Assembly (NCBI GenBank): GCA_038380435.1 | Contig: JAWZYU010000011.1 | Coordinates: 80,824,501 to 80,888,500, forward strand | Direction of reading: 5' to 3' | From: Ryuthela nishihirai | Taxonomy: Eukaryota > Arthropoda > Arachnida > Araneae > Heptathelidae | Length of the DNA: 64,000 bases | In this document: one piece after another, positions 1 to 11,587 of the stretch | Position numbering within the stretch: the first letter of the stretch is position 1 | Layout: every line of letters starts with the position of its first letter | The notes under the pieces: model-generated | Databases searched by the model: none | What the model saw: the letters and a program-made list of their open reading frames with translations, nothing else | Told to the model about the DNA's origin: nothing | Made by a program: the position numbers and the translations under genes

Positions 1-988
1 ATCGAAGTGTGACAGAAAGCTTGTTCTAAGAGGGATGAAGCAACCCTCATTAAACAATATCCACTGTGGTCGAGTGACTTTGAGAGAGGTTCTGTCGGGA
101 AAATAATAATAGGCCGCGTTGACCACTACTGAGACTGAAAAGTGCGAATACTGATAATAGAGCGTAACAATGCCCTTTGGGTTCACTGCTTAGTCGGGAG
201 AATTATGCTACCTACAGTAAGGGACACGCTGCTCAAACCATATCTTTACCCGACACCCACCTGCAAACACGCGGGTGGAAAAAGAAGAAAGGGACGAGTC
301 GGAAAAATACTTCGAAAAGAAACTCAAAAGTCTCTCCAGCGAAATGGCATTCCGATGTAACAGAAGGGGAATTTGTGACGCCGAAAAGTCTTCGGGGGTT
401 GCAATAAGAAAGGGTGGCAATTTATTAGAACTAAAGACGACGATGGATATAGAGCAGCAGTTATTCGAATAGTGCGAGAGAAACACGATTGTAACGAGGT
501 GAGGAGGGTTGAACCAAAGCATTAGATGGTAGTAAGACCTATGAGGCTTCGTAAGGGACCGGGCCGCTGTCACCTGACTCGGACCAAGTGAGAAACCCAA
601 CAGCCACATCAACAAACTTCAAAAGCGATTTTAAAACATCAGACAAGGGGATTTTGTATAACTCAAGGCGAAAAAGTTTTTTTTTATTAAATATGAATGA
701 TTTAAAACCCACAGACATGTAGAATAAAAGTGAAATATATTTACGTATTTTAGGTTACGAAAAATTAACTCGCAATCAGGATTTAGAGCGACTAAATAGG
801 CTTCAGTTATTGATTGTCTGTTTTATTGGCAACTTAGACCATAATGTGTCAAAAGAGATGCAAAGGACAAAAGTCATAGTTAAAATACAACAGGTGGAAA
901 CATTAAACCAATAAAGATAAAGTACAAATGAAGCATCGGTTATACATATAATAAAAAGGTAAAATATCCAGTAAAAAACAGGGACTAG
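1..988. other. Unassigned stretch, no recognised gene
   Basis: Short overlapping reading frames exist on both strands, the longest being 135 codons on the minus strand at 208-615. None shows a family signature, a splice context or a composition that separates it from chance. The interval 600-988 is AT-rich with homopolymer runs. I see no repeat shared with the rest of the window. Confidence 0.4.
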
Positions 989-1010
989 TCATTGGAAAAA
1001 AAAAACATAC

Positions 1011-1204
1011 CTTCCTGTAAGGTACGCAAAATAAAAACTCCTTTCAAAATTGAAAGCAGAACGATCAAGTAAAATATGTTTAATGGTGTCATACTTAGGC
1101 ACCTGACGTAATAAATGTGTAATAAGCGAATGACCGGAAACAACTTCCTCCTTGCGAAAACAATGGTTTGACAATGATCTCAAAACGTTTTTAGTGAACC
1201 TCAC
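1011..1204 (-). other. Unrecognised 71-codon ORF with a strong splice donor
   Basis: On the minus strand an open frame runs through a stretch of ordinary-looking, non-repetitive protein and meets a textbook donor (GGAAG followed by GTATGT, last exon base 1011). The upstream boundary is less clear; a weak acceptor could sit just before the open part near 1200. The amino-acid composition is balanced and free of low complexity. I do not recognise the family. It could be an exon of a host gene, an exon of a degenerate transposon, or a chance frame. There is no overlap with the identified mobile elements. Confidence 0.25.
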
Positions 1205-1436
1205 GTATTAATCATGGTGTTAATAAACCTGATTTTTCCGGTGAATTGCATTACTGAAAAGACTTTTTCTTTCCCCACTGCAACGTACATTACGCTGAAA
1301 AATAGTGTGCTCTACATTTTGAAAGAGTGATTGATTTTTCCCGTCAGAATGATTCCTTACGAGAAGCACATCAGCAGAGTACAGAGACGTAAAATTTTCA
1401 GTTTTGATTCAATTCATATTTCGCAGGGGAGACAAA

Positions 1437-2160
1437 GAGTTGTCCACCAAAACGCATTTGATATAGAGGTGACATAAAACTTTGGTGTCGAAGATGGAAT
1501 ATTTTCCTGCAACATACCACCCCAGGGGCTAAAGAATCTTTCTCAAGCCCAAACAGTATAACTTTGATGTAGGCTCTGGTATCAAAGACAGTGTGCTTTT
1601 CCGCAACGTACCACCCCAGGGGGGGGGGGGGTGCTCAGTCCGTAGCGTGCCAGGCTCGTAATCTGCAGTTACCAGGTTCGAGTCCCAGCTGGGTCAGCGT
1701 TGAGATATATCTCCGCAAAATTCCCCGCCCTACCCACGGTCAGTAGGGGACACCGATGGGCTTGGAAAGGTCACCGTCCGTCAGATGGGACGTTAAGCTG
1801 TGGCCCCGTGTGCGGGAGAGTCATACCCTGTGCACGTTAAAGAACATACTGGATGGCCTTGACGGGAGGCTACCATCTGTCTCCCAACAGCTGTTCCAGT
1901 GGGTCACCTCCCTCAACCTTCTCTGAGCCTTCGGGGTCCTTGTGACCTGGCCATTTAGCCCATGGTGTGCAAAAAAATGCCGCTCAGAGGTAAAACAACC
2001 AACCAACCAACCACCCCAGAAGCTATAGAATCTTTCTCAAAGCCAAACAGTATAACTTTGATGTAGACTCTGGTATCGAAGACGGCGTGCTTTCCCGCAA
2101 CGAACCACCCCATGGGCTAAAGAAAGAATCTTTCTCAAACCCATTCACAGCGTGTTTTTT
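1437..2160. repeat. Tandem repeat with unit of about 94 bp, split by a SINE
   Basis: The phrases 'accacccca', 'aatctttctcaa', 'cagtataactttgatgtag' and 'tctggtatc' recur in the same order around 1519-1611 and 2012-2107, with partial units before and after. This gives a minisatellite of about three to four diverged units of roughly 94 bp. A SINE has landed within one unit. No coding content is seen. Confidence 0.75.
1620..2009 (+). mobile_element. tRNA-derived SINE, family 1, full-length copy
   Basis: The head (about 1632-1690) looks like a tRNA gene: an A-box-like 'ctcagtccgtagcgtg', an anticodon-arm-like 'ggctcgtaatctgc' and a B-box 'ggttcgagtccc'. This resembles an elongator-Met-type tRNA. 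A tRNA-unrelated body follows and the copy ends with short ccaa repeats. The target-site duplication 'accaccccag' flanks it at 1610-1619 and 2010-2019. A run of about 13 G precedes the head. Related copies are near 11588, 33075 and 62819. As a Pol III-type SINE it carries an internal promoter and relies on a LINE for retrotransposition. Confidence 0.85.
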
Positions 2161-2831
2161 CACGGATGTGTTCCACGGCTACTGTTCGCTATCTCGATGT
2201 GAACCATAGGGTGCACACGTCTTTGCACGAAATCGTTTATAATGTGACGATATTTCCTCTAAAGTTTAAAGTTGTTTGTATGAACTGAAAAAAAGCGAAG
2301 GCTCTCTGATTAAATATTTAGACGATAGCGGTATATACACTCTCCGATCGTTAAAATCAAACGTGATCAAGGTAATTACTAGGAAAGAAATTACTTCAAG
2401 AAAATTACTAATCATACTCTAGTGGGTTTTTATTTCTGCAAAGTATTTATAGCATACTTCACAAATCATTCATAAGATTACATTTTGTGTATTACATTTA
2501 TTTCTTTTGTTCATGTTGGAAAATATACATTGGAAGAAAATTTAAAATTCCTGTTTCCTTGTGAACCAAGGAAATTTTATTTCTCTTGCAGGAACTTATT
2601 GTATAAAGATAACAGTGTTTTGGAATAGAAATTTACCCCATAACTGCTTGATACTATTCTAAATTACATTTGTAGCTAATCTGTTCTGATAAATATTCAA
2701 GTGTTCCCACCAAGACATGTCGTGAAAAAACTTTCAGAGCATAAAATTCACTGTAGCACATTTTAGTGTTCTTTGAGATTCATTTAAAACTTCTCTGTCT
2801 ATTTTTACAAGCAGATTTTTTATTTCTGTGA

Positions 2832-2880
2832 AATTCCGGTGTCGGGAAAATTAGCCGCCAATTTTCCCGACACCGGAATT
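2832..2880. repeat. Perfect 21-bp inverted repeat with 7-nt loop
   Basis: Arms 2832-2852 and 2860-2880 are exact reverse complements around the loop agccgcc. The arms are more GC-rich than the surroundings and contain 'ccggtgtcggg'. It could be two fused termini of a DNA transposon or a very short palindromic element. It lacks the T-run expected of a bacterial-type terminator, and the context is eukaryotic. Confidence 0.9.
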
Positions 2881-3417
2881 ACTCAGAAACTGTACTTGGA
2901 CAGAACTCTCACTTTCTCCCTGCGGTTATTTTTCAAAATAGAATGTGTGATAGAGAATGTCAGTCAATTGCAGTCGTATTCTAGTTTGTTTCGCTAGTTT
3001 GTAAATGGTGTTTTATAGCCTGATATACAGCACAGACTTCAGGTCGTTGTAAACCTTTCAACTTAATATTAACTACGTTAAGAAAGAAATCACAATGACG
3101 AAAATAATCAGATATAGAACATTATTTATTTAGTAACAATATTGTCATTTTCACGTTATTAGTATTTAGTTAGTACATATTTAGAGTTGCGTACCAGCTC
3201 ATCGTACACTTCTTTTAGTAAATTAGGAAAGTTCAATTCAGACATGAATGATATATTATTTAAACGATGTAACTCGACTCCCCCCTCTTCCACAAAACGT
3301 TTAGCGCTATAGGTTAAATGAATGTTTCTTACGGCTTCTGTCTTTAACTGGTTCAATGGTCATGTCAAGGCACCAATGGCGTAGCTGACTTGGGTGATCT
3401 ACTTTACACCCAATACA

Positions 3418-3456
3418 GTTCTTACGTAGAATCCGAAAAGGATTCTACGTAAGAAC
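3418..3456. repeat. Perfect 17-bp inverted repeat with 5-nt loop
   Basis: Arms 3418-3434 and 3440-3456 are exact reverse complements around 'gaaaa'. Directly after it, 'gttcttaact' occurs twice within 25 bp (about 3456-3480). The locus therefore combines an inverted and a direct short duplication, consistent with local templated copying. Confidence 0.9.
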
Positions 3457-3759
3457 GTTCTTAACTGCACGTTCTTAACTGAACGGTGCAGAGTCTTAGT
3501 GGAGATCTTCAATTAAATTCCTTCACTTTCCATTGTTGAAACCTTTGCTTGGTCCCTCAAGGCCTTTAGATGAACTTGTAAGATGATGGGATAGATGATG
3601 ATTTTGTCGAGTTCTGGCGAGTTCATTACAAATGAGATTTCGTGGTCTGACCATTCCGAAGATGTTATGGTTTTGCCCTTACATTCACGGCTTTTAAGTC
3701 GCGGTACAAGGCTGATGACATCCTTGTTACACTGCACCCAACCCAATATGAAAGCAGCT

Positions 3760-3890
3760 GACGTAGCCTCGATTCGCGAAGTCAATACTGTGATTACCTA
3801 CGTAGCAGAGCAAATAATGATTACAAAATAAACATAAAAATTATATGTGGGTTTAGATATGACAAATACAACATACTAAATTTGAAATTA
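3760..3890. repeat. Dispersed repeat, copy A (copy B near 18905-19040)
   Basis: About 130 bp here, including 'gcaaataatgattac', a following A-rich segment, 'tagatatgacaaata' and 'aaatttga', recur in the same order near 18905-19040 with moderate divergence. No coding capacity is evident. It may be the end of an unidentified transposon family. Confidence 0.6.
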
Positions 3891-5035
3891 TATTTTGATG
3901 GGTCTAGTAGATTAAGCATTTAATTACTTTTGCTATTTATTTTGAAAAATACTGCTACAAAAAAGAAAAAAAACGATTTTTGCAGTTTCGACCAAAAGAT
4001 GAAAATACTATCTTTTATAAATATACTTTTTCTGCAGGCGCAGCTGAACGTAAGTTCTGAATTCAACGTCTTTCAACACCAATATCGCTTCCCTTGCTAT
4101 TAAATGATCATGCTTATTACCATTAATGCCTTTAAGACTATGGTATAGGAGATGTTTTTAGGGGAGATATGAGAGGGAGTCTCGCGGGATTGGTTAGTTT
4201 CCTTTTGTCAGCCATTGTCTACAGCTAGTCGAATGGGTCAAATGTCGCATCCACTAAAAGAATAGTCCTTTAATATCTCATGTAGGTGTGCTGGCTGAAT
4301 TATTTGTGCGCGAATTAAATGAAAGTTGGAATCTTAAGTGACCAACAGAAAAGTTGGCGTCTTATAAGACAGTCCTTCTGGTGTAATAGCGGCTGTTATC
4401 ATCTTGCTAACAGGTGGCACAGCTAGGATATTAATGGCTCTTACAAAAACAAAAATTTAAATACAAAAACATAAGGGGCTCTACTTAAATTGTATCTTTG
4501 ATTAAATTAGATGCCATAAGGTTTTTGCCCCCAACTTACGAGTCATGTGACCTCTCGTTTCTTTTTACGTATCACATCAGGCACGTCAGACAGGAAATGA
4601 TATTTATATCTTAGTTTCCTGTTCCCCATAACGAAAATGTAAAACTTCTGCATCAAAGTGAAACATTTCTTTGTGGTTCACCCATCAAACCTGTGATCGC
4701 AAGACTTAGCCACACAAAAACAAATTGTCCTGATCAGATTTGTAATCATAACCCAGAGTTAAAATTGTAATTGCAATTCTGGAGCCCGAAAATTAAGAAG
4801 AATGCTCAAAAAGAAACTTATTACCTATTATTAGTGAAAATTGCTAACAAAAATGCAAACACGATTTTGCCGAAAATTTCCTTGCCTCTTTTATTACTAC
4901 TTGCATGCCTTTTTTTTCTCCAAAATTGATTCGAATTTCTCAATTTGAACTTGATTATCCTCTCTCGACTAAAGTAAATTATTCATTAACAAATATTGTT
5001 TATAAATCTAGAACCTATGATGATCTATGAACCTA

Positions 5036-8000
5036 TGACTATGATTATTATTATTTACATGGGATACAGAGCTACGGAGCTAACGAACCATGGGCTACGG
5101 AGGTCCAATCAGATGTTTCGGACTGAAATCAATCTAGTTTCTTATTTTATTGCGGACTGAAATCTTATTTAGTTTCTTTCGGACTGAATTCAATTTAGAT
5201 GTTTCGGACGGAATCAATTTAGTTCTCCAAGCATATCTGTCCTGAGCTACATATGCTGCATCTGACTACTGTACACTAATTCTAACATGATCATGGTTGA
5301 CATTACCTGCTCACCACATCCTAAGAATCCCACTCTTTTTAGGCACACTGTTCATATAACCCTATTCGTTATTCTATGATTATCAATATGGGCAACATGG
5401 CCAAACCAAGGAGTCTTTCTCTGCACAATATGCTGCTTAAAGGAGGTTGCCAACTCCTCTGCCTAACCTCATCATTACGTACAAAGTTGAACCACCTAAT
5501 GCCCAAAATACTGCGTAAGCATCTAGAGTTAAAAGCATCAAGTTTCCTGTTATCATGTCTACAAAGGGTTCATGTTTCACTACCCTAGCAACCCTAGAGA
5601 GAACCAAATTAATATACAGTCTAAATTTAGTCTTTAGGTGTATACGCCTATTTCTCCATACTCTCCATAGATTCTTAAACGTTCTAGCAGCAATCTCTAT
5701 TTGCCTGTTAATCTAATGCTGCACATCAACAGTATCTGTTACATAGCTCCCAAGACATTTAAACTGAGAACCTGCTCAAGACCGCAACCATTCAGATTTA
5801 CTGAATCACAGTCTGCCTGACCAATTTTCATCACTTTAGTTTTCTCTCTGTTTATAACCAAACCTACTCAACTACCAGTTTCATCAACAGCCCTAATGAA
5901 AGAGTTCATCTCATCAACATTATTTGCCAAAATTTTCGTATCTCCAGCCCATTTAAGGCCAAAAATCGTTCTCTTGCAGTGAATTTCGCATAACATAATC
6001 AGTAACCAAACTAAAGAGAAAAGGAGACAAGATGCACCCTTGTCCAATACCAGAAGTAATGCTAAACCAATTGCTACAAGCCTTACCAACTCTAACACAC
6101 GACTCAGTGTTATTCTAGAGAGCTCTCATTATGTTAACTAACTTGTCTGGTGCACCATACGATCACAATCAACCACAAATTATGACGATCAGCAGAGTCA
6201 AAAGCCTTTTTGAAATCAACAAAGCTAGCAACCAAAGGTTTCTGAAACTCTAAACATTTCTCAAGAATCTGCCAAAGTGAAAATATTTGATCTACACATC
6301 CCCTACCACTTCTGAATCCACATTGCTCATCACGCAATTGCCCATCATCCAGATTCTTAATTCTATTAAGCAACAATTATGCAAAGAACTTTACCTGGAA
6401 CAGAGAATAGGCTGATACCCCTATAGTTATCACAAGAACTGTGATCACCTTTTTTAAAAAATAGGGATAATAATCGCTCTGGTAAAATCCTTAGGAACCA
6501 TGCTTTTATCATAAAAGATATTCAAAATTTCAGCCATCCAAGTAGTAATTTCATCGACCCCAGGATTCATGTAGTTTAAGTTTAGAAATACTCAAAATAA
6601 TTTCAGACTGTGATATAGGGTCAACATTAAAGCCAGTAATGCATCTATCATCATTACAAACAATGGGAGTAGAACTATCCACATTGCTTAGAAGAACATC
6701 ACTGTAATGCTCAGCTCACCTAGCCATGACAGAATCCTCATCTTCTATAACCTTACCTTGTTTATCTGTCAATCCCTATATACCTATCCGTTTTCAACAA
6801 CACAAAACATTAACTATCTGGTAGAGCTCTAATCTAATGTGCTGTCTAACAGCTTCCTCGGCTTTCTCAAGCCAAAGATTCTTATCAACTGCTAACTGAT
6901 CCTTTCCTGTTTAAAATGGTCCCATTCTTCCTCAACTTCAGTAGTAAGCAAACTATGACTGTCATAATGACTAAATAACCTATCATGGTAAGCTTTAGGT
7001 ATAACTGGGTCTTTCAGAACTTCAGAATAAAAGGTAAATATTTTAACCTTAGCACAACACTCCTTAAGTTTATGTTGCAAGACACTTTAAACAAGATAAT
7101 AGTCAATTCCAATTTCAGCTGCCCCATATGATCTGGTGTTCTTAACAGAACTAGCCCATTTGCTATAAATTAATATATAATCAATCATATTCTTATGCAG
7201 CCCATCTAGTGAAACCATGTGTACTTACTATGTAGCGGTGCTTGTAATAAGTGTTAGTTATTCTCAAACTATTACGTTTATTTACCTGTGGGAGATGTTG
7301 CCATTGCAACTAACAGTACCAAAAAGCCCTATAGTCTTCCCCAAAGGTTAGAATCAGTACGAACTTTGGCATTGAAGTCACCTAGAACACGGGTAATACT
7401 CCTTTCTTAATAGAATTCAAAATATCCTGAAGTTGTCCGCAAAACCTGTCTTTATCATTCGTATCGGCATCCTCAGTGGGGCATAACAACAGATAATATT
7501 GAAGTCTTTAATGCTTGTCTGAAATATAACTGTGAGAAACCTTTGATTAATGCACTGATATACTAGAAGATAATCATTAGCATGTCTGCTGAGAAGCAGG
7601 ATAATGAGAATGGAGATGCTTTGCATTGGAGATGCTTTTTATCTTCCCTCTCTGAAAAGAGAAACTGAAGATTATTTTTAAGAATCTGACCATTATCTGT
7701 TCATCTGTTCTCTTGCAGGCCTAGAATATCTAAATTATAACGGTGGAATTCTTGTGTGAGGACATCAAAAGAAAAAGCTATATGCAAAGTCCTCACATTC
7801 CAACTACCTATGGAGAGAAAATGATTTGTGTGATTTTTATTTATTTATTGAGAGAAAAAGTTTTAGAAATTTATTAAATTATTTGAAAAATTTATTGAGA
7901 GAAAAAGTTTAAAGAAACTATATTTATTGAGAGAGGGAATGATGACAATATCAAACAGCCCCCTAATCGCAAGCATGGTGCAAAGACCTGTTTCCACCAC

Positions 8001-8260
8001 TACTAAAGGCTGAAACCATATACACTGGAAGACTTCTTCCAATGTAGGATTTGATGATGCCTAGAAACAAAAGTTCAAATGCCTGCGATGACCTATGCTC
8101 AGGATTATCCACCAGCTGATAAAACATATCGTGTGAATCTATTCACTTGGGTCTATCAACCCAGAATCATCACAGGGGATTGGTACTTCCAGTGATTACC
8201 TAGAATATATTTTTGGCCAAAATCTGCAGAAGAAACAAAGCTGCGTAGGCCTCGTGTTCT
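5036..8260 (-). mobile_element. RTE/BovB-like non-LTR retrotransposon, decayed long minus copy
   Basis: Read on the minus strand, this copy starts near 8260 with 5' leader sequence also found at 13030-13450. It continues through the apurinic-type endonuclease (about 7800-6900) and the reverse transcriptase (6380-5870, with QCGFRSGRGCVDQ and FVDFKKAFDS). It ends with the family-specific 3' end (about 5100) and an (ATT)-rich tail near 5050. All frames are broken. It keeps the segment of the endonuclease gene near 7330-7500 that covers the GDFN-like region and is missing from the plus copy at 13.7 kb. Part of its leader, relative to 13045-13390, is deleted. Confidence 0.9.
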
Positions 8261-8339
8261 CATGATGCACCACCAATTCCTGTGGATGCCATTTTCCTAG
8301 ACGTTTGAGCATCACACTCTCAACCTCAAACTTTTCAGG

Positions 8340-9000
8340 ATTTAAATGCAGTAGTGTTGATTAACACTCTGGACCGTTGGAACAAATTCCTTGTGCACAT
8401 TTCGCTCCACATCAAGGAAACAAATTAGCGTACTCTTCATCTGCCTCGCTTTTTTTGCTGGTCGTGGTGAATATGGACTCTTCCACTGGGATGATTGTTG
8501 CTTTGTTTCTGGGTTATACCCATAAACCCAGCTTTCATCACCAGTCTGACTTTAGAAAGGAAGTTTTGGTCCTTTCTGACTTGTTTCCTGAAGGTGAGAC
8601 GACACAGTGAGAAGAGTGAGAGTCTTTGGTTCTGAGTGACCAGTCGAGGCCCAATTTGGCATCAATTCGCCTTACGCTCAGTTATAATCCATCCGTTAAG
8701 ATCCATCGACATGATCCGTACGTTAGTCCAGCAATTCCATAGATGTCATTAATTGTTTGTCGAAGGTCCTCATGAATGGACCATTTTCTCCACATTCTTA
8801 TCTGTAAGGATTGTAGAAGGCAAACCAGAACGTTCGGAATGTTCCACCGACGTTTGCCTACATTTAAAACGTGAGAACCGCTCAAAGGTCTGAGTTCGGT
8901 ATCTTCATTATTATGGTGTCTTCATCGAATACTTGTATGAGAATTTCACGAGTCTCTGAAATTAATTTACCGAGTTTGAAATAAAAATTGATGCAAACGA
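8340..9000 (-). pseudogene. mariner-family transposase relic
   Basis: On the minus strand, pieces of a mariner transposase appear in order. The helix-turn-helix-type segment (RQTINDI, then GLTYGSCRWILTD) is near 8690-8880. The catalytic-core segment near 8390-8560 matches the mariner 'ESWVYGY-PETKQQSSQWKSP' region, with the first catalytic Asp context preserved. The frames are shifted several times, so it is not functional. Terminal inverted repeats were not located. This is a different lineage from the Tc1-like elements nearby. Confidence 0.8.
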
Positions 9001-10614
9001 CCTATTCTGTCATGCCGTTCATTTTTCTGCTTAAGTTAATCGTTATCTTTCAATTGTCATATTTTCTCGCTAATTTCTGTTAACTGATTTTTTCTCATTA
9101 CTGTAATTTACTGCATTTTTCAATTCAACAGCCCATTAATCCACTGAAGTGTACAATAACAGCAACATTTTCTCAGCCAAACCCAACATCTCACCTCTCT
9201 CACAGAGAACATATTTTTCTGAGAAATTTGCTTAAAAGTCTCCACTACTCTGGAATAGAAAGTAGACTAATTATTCTATAATTATCACAAGAACTGCCAT
9301 TACCTTTTTTAAAAACAGGGATAATAATAGTTCTAGTAATTTCCCTAAGAACAACACCTTTATCCTAGAAAATATTCAAAATTTCATCCAACCATGTGAC
9401 AACACAAACTCACATTTCAGTAGTGATTTCATCTACCCCTGGGGATTTATATTTTATTTATTATTATTATCAAATCTGATATATAATCATTAATGCATCT
9501 ATCCTCATTACAGACAATGGGAGTAGAACTAAGACTTACTGTTTGAAATATCTCTGAAATGCTCAGCCCATCTATGCATGACCACCATGTAAGTCACCAA
9601 TCTCTCTAGGCCAAACTGTTTCTTCTCACAAATGATTAACCATCTAGTACAATGCTGTTATTGCTTCCTCTGCTTTGTTATAACATTCAGATTTGTCTGC
9701 TATGAAGACAAAAATTGATTAAACGCTTTGTAATACTGTCTGTTAAAAATAGTAGGATGTCAATTAAGATTATCCCTGCAGTCTCATTTTTCAAAAATAA
9801 GCTCCAGTGCCTTATCATCCAAATAATTCTGCATCTTCTGTTCCTTTTTACCAAACACTGTACTGGTAGTTTCAATAACAGCTTGTTTAAACTGATCCCA
9901 TTACTTTTCGTCATCTTCAGTAATAAGCAAACCACAAGTGACATAATAATCAGGAAAACTGTTATTTTAAAAGCAATTTTTTAAACTTTAGCAAAGCATT
10001 ACTGAAGCTTCAGTTTTAAGATACCTTTAACCAAGTAATTGTCAGACCAAATTTCGGCTTCCCTATCTGGTATTCGCAACCGAACAAGCCCCTTTGCTGT
10101 TCATTACTATATATACCGAAGAGCCAAAACATTATAACCATCGCACCTTTATGCAACTCGAAGAAACTGCAGGAAAACGCGGCGCATGTGATGGTCACGA
10201 AACGGTATAAATAACACTTGATACTGAGCTTTGTTAATCAGTGTTATTCTTGTTCTTCAGATGGGAAAGGCAGCGGACTTAAGTGAGTTTGACAAAGGCC
10301 AAATTGTAATCACCACATGACTGAGTCAGAGCATTTCTGAGACGGCAAGGCTTGTGGGGTGCTCATGGTCAGCCGTGATTAGTACCTTCAGAAAGTGGTC
10401 TGAGGAGGGAAAAACCAAAGAACCGCCGGCAAGGTGTGGGCCGACCACGGCTCATCAATGCTACACGTGAGCGAAGGTTATCCCTTATGGTACGAGCCAA
10501 CGGAAGGGATACTGTGGCGCAACTCGCCTGCAATTTGAATGCTGGTGATGGGAGTAATGTGTCAGAACACACAGTATATCGAAGCCTGCTGAAAATGGGG
10601 CGGCATAAATATAT

Positions 10615-10770
10615 AATCTGAATGCTAGTGAAAATAATAATTATAGAATCTGAATGCTAGTGAAAATAATAATTATAGAATCTGAATGCTAGTGAAAATA
10701 ATAATTATAGAATCTGAATGCTGAATTACTGCATAAATATAGAATCTGAATGCTGAACTACGAGTGCCCA
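10615..10770. repeat. 32-bp tandem repeat, about five units
   Basis: The motif 'aatctgaatgc' starts at 10615, 10647, 10679, 10711 and 10743, an exact 32-bp period. The first three units are almost identical ('agtgaaaataataattatag' follows) and the last two are diverged. The array lies inside the transposase region of the Tc1 element, so it expanded after that gene had become dispensable. Confidence 0.9.
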
Positions 10771-11088
10771 TGCTAACCTCGTTTCATCGTCGAAGAGCCT
10801 ACAGTGGGCAATCCAGCGTCAAAGCCGTATCTTGAATAATCAGAAGAAGGTCGTCTGGTCCGATGAATCTCGTTTCTTTTTGCACTATGTGGATGGCCGG
10901 GTACATGTGCGTCGTTTACCTGTGGAAGTATTGGCACTAAGATGCACTGTGGGACGAAAACAAGCTGGTGGAGGAAGTATAATGTTTTGGGCAATGTTCT
11001 GATGGGAAACCCTGGTTCTAGTCATTCATGTGCAGGAAACTATGATGAAACCAACTGCCTGAACATCATTTCAGACCACATCCTTTCA

Positions 11089-11151
11089 TTTCAAAGTCAT
11101 GGTTCCTAAGAATTTTACCAGAGCTATTGTTATTCCTATTTTCGAAAAGGT
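11089..11151 (+). mobile_element. 63-bp internal RTE fragment flanked by 11-bp duplications
   Basis: The sequence starting 'aaagtcatggttcctaag' matches positions about 15020-15079 of the RTE copy (reverse transcriptase coding) almost base for base. It is bounded by 'acatcctttca' at 11078-11088 and again at 11152-11162. Elsewhere in the window RTE copies are 3'-anchored or long; this piece has neither the 3' end nor a tail. The duplication shows it arrived by insertion, not by recombination between copies. Confidence 0.85.
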
Positions 11152-11587
11152 ACATCCTTTCACGGCAACGGTAATTTCCTTCTAGTAGTTCCTTCTTCAG
11201 CAGGATAATGCGCCATGCCACACTGCCCGAATTTTTCCAGAATGGTTCGCGGAACATTCGAAAGACTTCCTAGTATTGTCTTGGCCTCCAAATTCCCCAG
11301 ACATCAATCCAACCGAGCATCTGTGGTTTGTGTTGAAACAGCATATCCGATCTGCGACGGCTCAACCGTGTAACTTAAAAGAGTTAAAGAATCTGCTGGT
11401 AACGTGTTGGTACCAGACCAGATACCACAAGACACCTTTATAAATCTTGTAGAGTCCATGCCTGTTTGTGCTGGACTTGTTTGGCGCTGGAGCTGTTTTG
11501 GTGGCACATGGATGACCAACATCATATTAGGCAGATGGTCATAATGTTTTGGCTCTTCGGTGTATAATCAATCATATCAATCATATA

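Larger units (their letters stand above)
2161..5035. other. Long stretch without a recognised gene
   Basis: The interval is AT-rich and holds two perfect hairpins (2832-2880 and 3418-3456) and a block at 3760-3890 that recurs near 18905. Minus-strand open frames at 3159-3356 (65 codons) and 3513-3785 (90 codons) have balanced composition. The first could start after an acceptor-like 'ccattgaaccag' and ends at a stop, as a terminal exon would. I recognise neither and cannot tell them from chance or from transposon relics. Confidence 0.4.
10114..11564 (+). mobile_element. Tc1-like transposon with intact inverted ends, broken transposase
   Basis: The termini are near-perfect inverted repeats: 'ccgaagagccaaaacatta' after 10115, and its reverse complement before 11564, bounded by TA. 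The plus strand encodes a decayed Tc1-type transposase. An N-terminal helix-turn-helix segment beginning MGKAADLSEFDKGQIV is near 10261, and later core pieces include a 'QQDNAPCH'-like region near 11195 and 'SWPPNSPDINPTEH' near 11280. Stops and frameshifts are frequent. Internal oddities are a 32-bp tandem repeat (10615-10770) and a 63-bp retrotransposon fragment (11089-11151). It is inserted in the minus-strand RTE copy. Confidence 0.9.

Noticed and set aside
208..615. 135-codon minus frame
   Set aside because: No family signature, no splice or start context; overlapping frames on the other strand are equally long. Not supported as a gene.
2832..2880. Rho-independent terminator
   Set aside because: The arms lack a following T-run and the window is eukaryotic.
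10615..10770. CRISPR-like array (32-bp periodicity)
   Set aside because: Units are contiguous with no spacers; it is a minisatellite within a transposase relic.
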